Assembly (NCBI RefSeq): GCF_011764545.1
Contig: NZ_AP022870.1
Coordinates: 5,564,001-5,628,000, forward strand
Direction: 5' to 3'
Source of the DNA: Phytohabitans flavus
Lineage (GTDB): Bacteria; Actinomycetota; Actinomycetes; Mycobacteriales; Micromonosporaceae
Length of the DNA stretch: 64,000 nt
In this document: in pieces, positions 17,656-24,544 of the stretch
Position numbering within the stretch: the first letter of the stretch is position 1
Layout of the letters: each line of letters begins with the position of its first letter
Notes under the pieces: model-generated
The model's database searches: none
The model's input: only the letters and a program-made list of their open reading frames with translations
Told to the model about the DNA's origin: nothing
Program-made: the position numbers and the translations under genes

Positions 17656-17864
17656 GGCGTCCCCGCCCTTCGGAGAAGGTTTCAGGCGACGAGAAATGGA
17701 CAGCGCAGGCCAAACTCAAATCGCATTTGACAGCGCCGCTGCAGTCCCTCAAGATTCTCGGTTAGCACCTTACCGCTGTCAATCCCTCGCGCCGATCTTC
17801 TACGTATTCGCAGGTGGCGGCCGTGCACCATCATTTATCAAGTGTGGGGCTGCCGAGATTGGGT

Positions 17865-18146
17865 ATGCGAATGGACATGACCACACAACCCGGGCAGCCC
17901 CCTGGCCGGCGGGGGACGATCGGACGGCCGTACAGCGCGCTCAACACGCGGCTCATCCTCGCCTCGATCGGCCTCGTGATCATGGTCGCGTTCGCGGTGC
18001 TGCTCGCGCTCGCCGACCAGCCCGTGCTGGCGGCCATCGCGGCCGCGCTCGCGGTGGTCGCCGTGATCGACATCCTGGTCGTCATCCGCCGCATCCGGAT
18101 CCGCCACCGCGAAGACCCCAACCGCCGCTACTCCGTCTTCGAGTGA
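17865..18146 (+). CDS. Small two-helix membrane protein (DUF6343-like)
   Basis: 93 residues from ATG 17865; ATGs at 17871 and 17877 are alternatives and none has a strong ribosome site. After a polar N-terminus (GRPYSALNTRLILAS) come two transmembrane helices at about 28-48 and 51-72 and a basic tail ending RRYSVFE. The layout recalls DUF6343 actinobacterial membrane proteins, where a SALRLRL-type segment precedes the first helix. No function is known. The 209 bp between this gene and the divergent PrnB-like gene hold nothing else recognisable. Confidence 0.65.
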   Translation: MRMDMTTQPGQPPGRRGTIGRPYSALNTRLILASIGLVIMVAFAVLLALADQPVLAAIAAALAVVAVIDILVVIRRIRIRHREDPNRRYSVFE

Positions 18147-18190
18147 CTGACGACCTAGTCTTGCGCCGTGCGGATGCGAGTCGCTGGGTT

Positions 18191-19432
18191 TCACGAAGCG
18201 GCACGAGACGTACGGCTACCGCCGACCTGCCTGAGCCGTCCGGCGAGATAGCGGCGCTCCGCTTCGGTCGGGGCCAGCGACAGCGCCTCCACGTAGGCCG
18301 CCTCGGCCTCGCTCTCCCGGCCGAGGCGACGCAGCAGGTCGGCCCGGGTCGCGGGCAGCAGGTGGTACCCGCGCAGCGACTCGGCCACCGCCTCCACCAG
18401 CGCCAACCCGGCCGCCGGCCCGTCCGCCTCGGCCACCGCGACCGCCCGGTTGAGCTCCACGACCGGCGACGGCAGGTACTGGCGCAGCAGGCCGTAGAGA
18501 CCCGCGATCTCGGTCCAGTCGGTTTCCTCGGCGGTGCGGGCGGTCGCGTGGCAGGCGGCGACCGCGGCCTGGATCTGGTACGGCCCGGGCTGGCCCCTGC
18601 GCAGTGCCGACTCGAGCAGCGCCACGCCCTCGTCCACGAGCGCCCGATCCCACCGCGAACGGTCCTGGTCCGCGAGCGTCACCAGGTCCCCGGCGGCGTC
18701 GACCCGGGTGGCGCGGCGGGCGTCGTGCAGCAGCATCAGCGCGAGCAGCCCCACCGCCTCCGGCTCGTCCGGCATCATGCCGACAAGCCACCGAGCCAGC
18801 CGGATCGCCTCCGCGCAAAGGGCGGAACGGACGAGATCGGCGCCCCCGCTGGCCGCGTACCCCTCGTTGAAAAGCAGGTAGAGCACGGCCAGCACCGACG
18901 GCACCCGCTCGGGCAGGAGGTGGTCGGGCGGCACGCGGTACGGGATGCCGGCGTTGCGGATCTTTTGCTTGGCCCGCACCAGCCGCTTGGCCATCGTCGC
19001 CTCCGGCACGAGGAACGCGCGACCGATCTCCCCTGTCGTGAGGCCGGCGAGCGTACGCAGCGTGAGGGCAACCCGCGCCTCCATCGGCAGCGCCGGGTGG
19101 CAGCACGTGAAGATCAGGCGGAGCCGTTCGTCGGGAAAGCCGGTGGGCTCGTCGGGGTAGGCCAGCATCGCCACCTCCTGAAGCTTGGCCGCCTCGTTCG
19201 CCATCCGCCGCAGCCGGTCCAGCGCCCGGTTACGCGCCGTGGTCGTGAGCCACGCGCCGGGACGACGCGGGACACCGTCGCGCGGCCACCGCTCCAGCGC
19301 CGCCGCGAACGCCTCCTGCGCGCACTCCTCGGCCAGATCCCAGTCACCTGTCATCCGGATGAGAGTCGCCACGACGCTCCCCCACTCCCGGCGGAACGCC
19401 GCGGCGACCTCAGCCGCCACCCCAGCGGCCAT
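18191..19432 (-). CDS. ECF42-type RNA polymerase sigma factor with C-terminal TPR-like domain
   Basis: 413 residues from ATG 19432, which shares one base with the stop of the upstream DGPF gene (TGATG). Region 2 reads WDLAEECAQEAFAAALERWP and RNRALDRLRR; region 4 has TTGEIGRAFLVPEATMAKRL and RAKQKIRNAGIPYRVP. The long C-terminal part (about 190-410) is helical and TPR-like, with LYLLFNEGYAAS and VELNRAVAVAEADGP. This is the layout of the ECF42 group, in which the extension replaces an anti-sigma factor and the neighbour is a DGPF protein. Both features are present here. Confidence 0.9.
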   Translation of the reverse strand: MAAGVAAEVAAAFRREWGSVVATLIRMTGDWDLAEECAQEAFAAALERWPRDGVPRRPGAWLTTTARNRALDRLRRMANEAAKLQEVAMLAYPDEPTGFPDERLRLIFTCCHPALPMEARVALTLRTLAGLTTGEIGRAFLVPEATMAKRLVRAKQKIRNAGIPYRVPPDHLLPERVPSVLAVLYLLFNEGYAASGGADLVRSALCAEAIRLARWLVGMMPDEPEAVGLLALMLLHDARRATRVDAAGDLVTLADQDRSRWDRALVDEGVALLESALRRGQPGPYQIQAAVAACHATARTAEETDWTEIAGLYGLLRQYLPSPVVELNRAVAVAEADGPAAGLALVEAVAESLRGYHLLPATRADLLRRLGRESEAEAAYVEALSLAPTEAERRYLAGRLRQVGGSRTSRAAS

Positions 19433-19770
19433 CAATCCCAGAAGGGCCGAACCTCGATGGCGCCGTACTTCGCCACCGGGTGCTTGGACGCCACCTCGAT
19501 GGCCTCGTCGAGGTCGGCGCACTCGATGATGTCGTAGCCCGCGATCTGCTCCTTGGTCTCCGCGAACGGCCCGTCGAGCAGCAGCACTTCCCCGTCACGT
19601 ACCCGCACGGTGGTCGCGTCGCTGGTCGCCCGGAGACGGTTGCCCTGGACGCGCACCCCACGCCCGTCCATCTCCGCGACCCACTTGATCGCCGCCTCGG
19701 TGACCGCGTTGCCGGCCTCCTCACCAAGCTCCACCGACTCGTCGGCGGTCACCAGCATCATGTACCGCAT
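19432..19770 (-). CDS. DGPF/YCII-related protein, partner of the ECF sigma factor
   Basis: 112 residues, MRYMMLVTADESVE at the start and the family signature LLDGPFAETKEQIAGYDIIE at about 65-84. DGPF proteins are small ferredoxin-like-fold proteins regularly encoded with ECF42 sigma factors, to which they are linked as targets or partners. Position directly upstream with a 1-nt overlap fits one transcript. Confidence 0.92.
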   Translation of the reverse strand: MRYMMLVTADESVELGEEAGNAVTEAAIKWVAEMDGRGVRVQGNRLRATSDATTVRVRDGEVLLLDGPFAETKEQIAGYDIIECADLDEAIEVASKHPVAKYGAIEVRPFWD

Positions 19771-19870
19771 GCGTCCTCCCTCGTCCTTGCCTTAGGACTC
19801 CGTCGTTTGCCATACGACGAACGGCACCCCGCCGAGAGGACCACCTCCGCGGACCAATTTCACGATCAAG

Positions 19871-19945
19871 ACATGAGCTACCGCGATGTCCGCGGTGGTC
19901 CGGACCGCTGCTCCCGCGGCCTCACCCTCCGCGCTCCACAACCCC
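19871..19945 (+). repeat. Structured dispersed repeat, solitary copy R4
   Basis: GAGCTACCGCGATGTCCGCG, GTGGTCCGGACCGCTGCTCC, CGCGGCCTCACCCTCCGCGC and TCCACAACCCC in one block, the cleanest copy in the window. Unlike most copies it is not behind a same-strand gene: it lies between the DGPF start and the 3' end of the 2H phosphoesterase, opposite to both. No partner copy or internal hairpin is nearby. Confidence 0.85.
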
Positions 19946-20007
19946 ACAGGCCAGCACGGCCGAAGGTGCGGCTTCTTGCGGCGTCGAAGATCCAGACAGA
20001 AACCGCA

Positions 20008-20523
20008 TCATCCGCCGAGCGGGAAGGCAGCCCTCCGCTCCCAACGACCTTCCTTATTAAGAGCGAACCAATACACCTCGTCGGCCTTTGCCTTGAGCGG
20101 CAGCTCGCGGGCAAGCGCGGCCTCGACTGGACGCAGCTCCGCCTGATCGGCTTGGCCGATCGTCAGGTGCGGCACGACGTCATCGAACGCGCCGCCGTAC
20201 CTCGGCGCCTCCGGCCAGAGTGCCGCGCTCCGGTCCGACAGATCGCGCAGCTGGTGCTCGGGCTCGGGTGCCAGGTAGAGCACCGTCTCGCCGAACCAGT
20301 GCAGCTCGTTGAACGTCACCTCGAACGGCTCGACGCTCGCGGCCAGATCTCGCACCTTCGTCAACGCGGCGTCATCGACCGTCGCGGCCGGTATCCACGG
20401 AAAGTGGATCGTCACGTGCGCGGGCACGCCGATGGCAGCCCGGGGGTCGTGCCTATGTCGGTGGGCACCAACGGCGTACTCGACATCGGGGAACGGCACG
20501 ACCAAACCACTGTCAGGAATCAT
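20008..20523 (-). CDS. 2H phosphoesterase (2'-5' RNA ligase family)
   Basis: 171 residues from ATG 20523. The two catalytic HxT motifs are HVTIHFPW (about residue 35) and HLTIGQAD (about 125), which define the 2H superfamily (2'-5' RNA ligase/LigT/CPDase). Such enzymes hydrolyse or form 2',5' or cyclic phosphodiester bonds in RNA or small nucleotides. Substrate is not readable from sequence. It stands alone and diverges from the XRE operon at 20655. Confidence 0.88.
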   Translation of the reverse strand: MIPDSGLVVPFPDVEYAVGAHRHRHDPRAAIGVPAHVTIHFPWIPAATVDDAALTKVRDLAASVEPFEVTFNELHWFGETVLYLAPEPEHQLRDLSDRSAALWPEAPRYGGAFDDVVPHLTIGQADQAELRPVEAALARELPLKAKADEVYWFALNKEGRWERRAAFPLGG

Positions 20524-20569
20524 GGCGGCATTGTCCGCTGCGTGGCAGCTCGACCGCGAACGGGTTTGA

Positions 20570-20585
20570 CGCAAACTCGCGCACA
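20570..20585. promoter_or_regulatory. 16-bp shared motif upstream of the 20655 operon
   Basis: CGCAAACTCGCGCACA, identical to 22256-22271. In both places CTTGAG or ATTGAG follows 5 nt later as a possible -35 element. It is the likely operator of one of the two XRE proteins encoded in these adjacent operons. Confidence 0.55.
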
Positions 20586-20654
20586 AGCCTTGAGTCGCTT
20601 GCTAGGCGCCCCACAAACTCGGAGACGCCTGACAACTGCGGAAGGAAGGTCATC

Positions 20655-20867
20655 ATGGCACTCCGGTTCCTGGGGAAGGACCCTGGCTCACCGAGCGGCG
20701 GATCACCAACGCTGTACTACGACGAGAGCGACGACACATACGTCGTCCAAGGCTGGAAGGTCACGGATCCCGAGCTGCTGGCCCAGATGGACATCCCCGA
20801 TCATGAGACGGTGGTCCGGATCCCGCGACGCATGACCCAGTTCTTTTCGGAGGTCAACGGTGGCTGA
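20655..20867 (+). CDS. Small conserved protein of the DUF6879/XRE module
   Basis: 70 residues, ATG 20655 with GAAGGAAGG upstream. The sequence reads MALRFLGKDPGSPSGGSP, TLYYDESDDTYVVQGWKV, IPDHETVVRIPRRM. Proteins of this pattern are common in actinomycetes directly ahead of DUF6879 genes, as here, where the next gene overlaps by 8 nt. No catalytic motif is visible. The role is unknown but the conserved order suggests a three-gene unit with the XRE regulator. Confidence 0.75.
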   Translation: MALRFLGKDPGSPSGGSPTLYYDESDDTYVVQGWKVTDPELLAQMDIPDHETVVRIPRRMTQFFSEVNGG

Positions 20868-21375
20868 CTTCAACGGCACGATCGAGGAACTGCTCGCGGC
20901 GTGCCAGCGAAGCGCCCTACACCTGGAGATACGGGACAGCTACGCACTCGATGATCCGGTGTTCATCGACTGGCAGGCGGGCCAGGCGATCGACCCGGCC
21001 GAGCGCTGGCGTGAGTGGTTCGACGTGGTGTCGGCGACTACGGCACGCGGGGTCCAGATCAAGCGCGCCCGAGTCGTCTCGGAGCCGATCAGCGAGTACA
21101 TCCGTTACGAGTACGACGTAACCGATGGTCTGAACATCGCGTCGGGCGAAGAGATCCGCTGGCTCCCGCGCCGGAGAGCATCCGACATCGCGTTGCCTGG
21201 CAACGACTTCTGGCTCTTCGACGACGACCTACTTCTCTTCAATCACGTCGACGGCAACGGCGGATGGCTCGGCGTGGAGCACTCCACCGACCCCTCGGCC
21301 GTCAAACTCTGCGCCTCGGCGTTCGAAGCGGTGTGGGAACGGGCCATCCCGCACGCGGACTACCACCCCACGTGA
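20860..21375 (+). CDS. DUF6879 family protein
   Basis: 171 residues from GTG 20860 with CGGAGG upstream. It has the DUF6879 pattern: LEIRDSYALDD, the FIDWQAG region, WREWFDVVSATTARGVQIKR, IRYEYDVTDGLNIASGEEIR, then a LPGNDFWLFDDDLLLFNHVD stretch. These acidic, beta-rich proteins are encoded with DUF5753 HTH regulators and resemble the effector half of a toxin-antitoxin-like module, but no activity is established. It overlaps the genes on both sides. Confidence 0.85.
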   Translation: MADFNGTIEELLAACQRSALHLEIRDSYALDDPVFIDWQAGQAIDPAERWREWFDVVSATTARGVQIKRARVVSEPISEYIRYEYDVTDGLNIASGEEIRWLPRRRASDIALPGNDFWLFDDDLLLFNHVDGNGGWLGVEHSTDPSAVKLCASAFEAVWERAIPHADYHPT

Positions 21376-22250
21376 CGGCAAGCGGCCATACTCGATCAGT
21401 GGCATCTCCGTCTTCCAGCGCACAACAGGTGCTCGAAGCGCTCGGCACCCGACTACGCGAGATCCGCACAGAGGCGGGACTGACCGGACGTGACCTCGGC
21501 CGGCTGGCAGGTTGGCACTCCTCGAAGGTCAGCCGGATCGAACACGCCCGGCAAGCTCCATCCGCCGATGACATCACCGCATGGTGTGAGCACAGCGGGA
21601 CCGAAGACCAGGCGGCCGACCTGATCGCCACGCTACGTGCTGCCGAAGGCATGTTCGTGCAGTGGCAGCGGATGGAGCGCACAGGACTACGGGTCGCGCA
21701 GGAATCGGTCGTGCCACTGTGGGAGAGGACCCGCCGGTTCCGCATCTACTCATCGTGGCTGATCCCTGGCCCATTGCAGACACCCGCGTACATCCGGGCG
21801 CTACTTCATGCGATCCGGGTTCGCCGCGGCCTCCCCGATGACGTCGAGGCGTCAGTACGGGTCCGCGTCGACAAGCAGCATGTCATTCACGAGGGAGGCC
21901 ATCGCTTCGCCGTGGTTTTGGAGGAAGGCACGCTGCGCTACCGCATCGGCGATACCGACACGATGGCGGGCCAGCTCGGCCACCTGCTCGCGATGGCGGC
22001 GTTGCCCTCCGTGAGCCTGGGCATCGTCCCACTCGACGTGGACCGCTCCGCGCTCTGGCCGTTGGAAGGCTTCTTTCTCTACGACGACGAACAGGTCAAC
22101 GTGGAGTTGGTCTCGGGCCATCTGACGGTGACACAACCCCGCGAGATCGCCATGTATGCCGACGCGTTCGCGCAGCTCGCAGACCTCGCCGTCTACGGCG
22201 CAGCCGCCCGCACTTTGATAACGGCGGCCATTCGCGCACTTGACAACTGA
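21372..22250 (+). CDS. XRE-type helix-turn-helix protein with DUF5753
   Basis: 292 residues from GTG 21372, which overlaps the DUF6879 stop as GTGA; a GTG at 21399 (VASPSSSAQQ) is an alternative. The HTH at about residues 18-75 reads LGTRLREIRTEAGLTGRDLG then SSKVSRIEHARQAPS. DUF5753 follows with YSSWLIPGPLQTPAYIRALL, a VRVRVDKQHVIHEGG helix and SVSLGIVPLDVDRSALWPLE. Third gene of a 20655-22250 operon; probably autoregulates it through the 16-bp motif upstream. Confidence 0.88.
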   Translation: MTASGHTRSVASPSSSAQQVLEALGTRLREIRTEAGLTGRDLGRLAGWHSSKVSRIEHARQAPSADDITAWCEHSGTEDQAADLIATLRAAEGMFVQWQRMERTGLRVAQESVVPLWERTRRFRIYSSWLIPGPLQTPAYIRALLHAIRVRRGLPDDVEASVRVRVDKQHVIHEGGHRFAVVLEEGTLRYRIGDTDTMAGQLGHLLAMAALPSVSLGIVPLDVDRSALWPLEGFFLYDDEQVNVELVSGHLTVTQPREIAMYADAFAQLADLAVYGAAARTLITAAIRALDN

Positions 22251-22255
22251 GCAAT

Positions 22256-22271
22256 CGCAAACTCGCGCACA
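22256..22271. promoter_or_regulatory. 16-bp shared motif upstream of the 22341 operon
   Basis: CGCAAACTCGCGCACA, an exact copy of 20570-20585, 6 nt behind the stop codon of the first XRE gene. TTGAGC and, 18 nt further, TAGCGT form a plausible promoter just downstream, so the motif would sit immediately upstream of its -35 element. Confidence 0.55.
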
Positions 22272-22340
22272 TCCATTGAGCTGCGCTCGGCGCCGTACCT
22301 AGCGTCCTCTCCTAAGCGCTCAGCGCGGGAGGTGATTGGT

Positions 22341-22526
22341 GTGGTCCAGGTCGTGATGGCCGCGGTTGCGTTGGTGGTGGGCTTTCTCGGGGGTCTGTTG
22401 GTGTTCAAGCGGTCAAATCGTTGGTGCCCCGTCTGTGGCTATCCGCTCGCCTGCACGAATTGCCACCGCACTCGTGCATCTCGCGCTGACGTGCTCGGTG
22501 ATGGTCCGACGCGCCGGGCCGCCTGA
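22341..22526 (+). CDS. Small membrane protein with a CxxC-CxxC zinc-ribbon-like tail
   Basis: 61 residues from GTG 22341, 8 nt after GGGAGG; a GTG at 22332 would overlap that ribosome site. One transmembrane helix (VVMAAVALVVGFLGGLLVF) is followed by CPVCGYPLACTNCH, two CxxC pairs as in a zinc ribbon. It is the first gene of the second XRE operon, 28 bp before the regulator. I know no named family; it could be a membrane sensor or anchor for the module, which is speculation. Confidence 0.55.
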   Translation: MVQVVMAAVALVVGFLGGLLVFKRSNRWCPVCGYPLACTNCHRTRASRADVLGDGPTRRAA

Positions 22527-22554
22527 TGCCCGGCTGCAACAAGGAGGTTCGGCG

Positions 22555-23481
22555 GTGCCAACCAAACGAGAGCAGTTCATGTACTCGGTCCGCGCACGGT
22601 ATCTGGGTGAGCGGATGCGGGGCCTGCGTGAGGAGCGTGGGCAGACGTTGAAGTACATCGCTGCCTACCTCGGGGTGGAGTTCTCCACCCTGGCGCGGTA
22701 CGAGCGGGCGGAGTGGCCGTTCCGCGTCGACCATGTGATCGCGCTACTGGACGTATACGGGGTGTTTGAGGAACGCCAGCGCGAGGAGCTGGTCGCCTTG
22801 GCGCGTAACGCATGGCGGGTGTGCGCGTGGGAGGTGGCAGGGGTCAAGGACGCAGTCACGGCGGGGGCTAACGAGCAGCCGATCATCGACCAGTGGTGGA
22901 TCCAGTCCAAGGCAGAGGAACTGTGCGTGTACGCCCCGGTCCTGCCGCCGCCGCTGCTTCAGGCCAGGGACTACGCCGAGACCCTGATCCGGTTCCGCGA
23001 CCCGCAGATGCCGATGATGAAGGTCGAGGCAAAGGTCCGCGAGCTGATAGACCGGCAGCAGGTGTTGGACGACCGCCCACCGATCCGGCTGACGGTAATC
23101 CTGGAGGAAGCGGCGCTTTCCCGTCGCGCGGCGGGGCCTGCCGTGACTCTGGCGCAGTGGGAACACCTGGTCCGCGCGGTCGAGCGGCCACACGTCAACG
23201 TCCTCGTCCTGCCCACCAACGCCACCCTGCACCACGGCATCGACGGCGGATTTACCCTCTGCCGGATGCACCCGCCGTACCCGCCGGTGGCGCTGCTGGA
23301 CCAGCTGACCGGCCGCGCCGCAATCGAGGCCGATGCGGCCGAGCAGTACAGCGTCGCCTTCGACAAACTGAAGGAGGCCGCGCTCAACCCGACCCACTCG
23401 ATCGGTCTGATCCAGCAGGAAATCAACGACCTCGGCACGCAACGACCAACGTCGACCGGTCGTGAAGGGGTGGCCGCATGA
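22555..23481 (+). CDS. XRE-type helix-turn-helix protein with DUF5753
   Basis: 308 residues from GTG 22555, 7 nt behind a strong AAGGAGG. The HTH reads MRGLREERGQTLKYIAAYLG and STLARYERAEWPFR (about 20-60). DUF5753 follows: VLPPPLLQARDYAETLIRF, VRELIDRQQVLDDRPPIRLT, HVNVLVLPTNATLHHGIDGG. It is longer than its neighbour at 21372 and only distantly similar, so this is not a recent duplication. Its stop overlaps the next gene by 4 nt (ATGA). Confidence 0.88.
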   Translation: MPTKREQFMYSVRARYLGERMRGLREERGQTLKYIAAYLGVEFSTLARYERAEWPFRVDHVIALLDVYGVFEERQREELVALARNAWRVCAWEVAGVKDAVTAGANEQPIIDQWWIQSKAEELCVYAPVLPPPLLQARDYAETLIRFRDPQMPMMKVEAKVRELIDRQQVLDDRPPIRLTVILEEAALSRRAAGPAVTLAQWEHLVRAVERPHVNVLVLPTNATLHHGIDGGFTLCRMHPPYPPVALLDQLTGRAAIEADAAEQYSVAFDKLKEAALNPTHSIGLIQQEINDLGTQRPTSTGREGVAA

Positions 23482-23759
23482 CGATCCCGTTCGACTCCGA
23501 TGCTGTCCGGGCCGCGGTCGCCGCCGCCGCTCATGCGGTAGCCGCAGAATGCGAACGTCTCGGCGTCATCATCACGGCCGAGCAGTGCGAGACGCTGACG
23601 GTCGCGGTGATCAGCCACTACCAGGCGTTCTCCGCGGGGGTCCGCTATGCCGACCGCAACTCGCGCACGGACCTAGGCGATCCCGGAGCCGGAGCCCCGA
23701 AGGAAGCGGCCCCGGTTCGGAGCGGGAGCGACGATGACGCCGTGCTGACCGGGCCCTGA
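23478..23759 (+). CDS. Small hypothetical protein coupled to the XRE regulator
   Basis: 93 residues, ATG overlapping the XRE stop as ATGA. The N-terminal two thirds are helical (AVRAAVAAAAHAVAAECERL, TVAVISHYQAFSAGVRYAD); the tail is polar and disordered-looking. No known domain recognised. Its place is that of the small partner gene (DUF397-like or antitoxin-like) in such modules, but it lacks the DUF397 core. Confidence 0.6.
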   Translation: MTIPFDSDAVRAAVAAAAHAVAAECERLGVIITAEQCETLTVAVISHYQAFSAGVRYADRNSRTDLGDPGAGAPKEAAPVRSGSDDDAVLTGP

Positions 23760-23822
23760 GGGGCGGTTGCGAGCCTCGGTCTGCCTGCCGCGGCGGCGGG
23801 CGGATGGCGAGGAGGAAAGATC

Positions 23823-24436
23823 ATGAGACTGCGTCACGCGGCCGCGGTGGTGTCCGCGGCGATCCTGGTGTCGCTGAGCCTCGGTGCGCCCGCGCGGGCC
23901 GAGGATCCGGACCCGTGCGCGCCGAGCTGGGTGGGAGTCACCCTGTTCGGCGGGGCGGGCTCGGACGTGATGGTCGGTGGACCGGGCAACGACACGTTCT
24001 TCGGGCTGGGCGGCGACGACCTGCTCATCGGCAACGGCGGCGACGACGTCCTGGTCGGCGGGGACGGGGACGACCAGATCCTCGGCGGCGACGGAAGCGA
24101 CACGATCAGCGGCGGGGCGGCATGGACACGCTCTCCGGCAACCTGTGCGGCGACGACGTCTCCGGCGACGAGGGCAACGACTTCGCCCAGGGCAACGAGG
24201 GCCCGGACACCGTGCAGGGCAACGAAGGCGACGACGTACTCCAGGGCAACCAGGGTCGTGACCTGGTGCAGGGCGGCTACGGCGACGACGACGTCTTCGG
24301 CGGCGACGGCATGGACGACCTCTACGGCGGCCCGGGTGTCGACGACCTCGTCGGCGGCGCCGACCCCGACTTCGCGGACGGCGGGCTGGCCTTCGACACC
24401 ACGTGCAGCGCCGAGGTCCTGGTGGCCTGCCCGTGA
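23823..24436 (+). CDS. Sec-exported RTX (haemolysin-type calcium-binding) repeat protein, frameshifted as read
   Basis: ATG 23823 opens a signal peptide (MRLRHAAAVVSAAILVSLSL ... ARA), then GGxGxDxLx nonapeptides: GGAGSDVMV, GGPGNDTFF, GGDGDDQIL. The frame breaks near 24115 and the repeats continue in another frame (GNEGDDVLQ, GGYGDDDVF, GGPGVDDLV) to a TGA at 24436. One extra G in the GGGG at 24114-24117 rejoins them through GGGGMDTLS, itself a perfect repeat unit, giving about 204 residues. The repeats bind calcium in a beta-roll and fold after export. No enzyme domain is attached. A second such gene lies at 27597 on the other side of the regulator. Confidence 0.8.
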
Positions 24437-24444
24437 GAGGCACG

Positions 24445-24474
24445 CGCTCCCCGGGCCGCGAGGCCCGGGGAGCG
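24445..24474 (+). terminator. Perfect 13-bp hairpin after the RTX gene
   Basis: CGCTCCCCGGGCC and GGCCCGGGGAGCG flank a GCGA tetraloop, 9 nt after the RTX stop codon. It would insulate the regulator gene that starts 70 nt downstream. Confidence 0.8.
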
Positions 24475-24544
24475 GCCGAAATACGTCGCGTCGGCTACAC
24501 GACAGGCCGAGGGTAACCGGCGCGTAGCGATCGATAGTGTTTGC

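Noticed and set aside
23950..24400. Repetitive GGCGGCGAC-type blocks as a DNA repeat array
   Set aside because: They encode the RTX calcium-binding nonapeptides, so the periodicity is protein-level.
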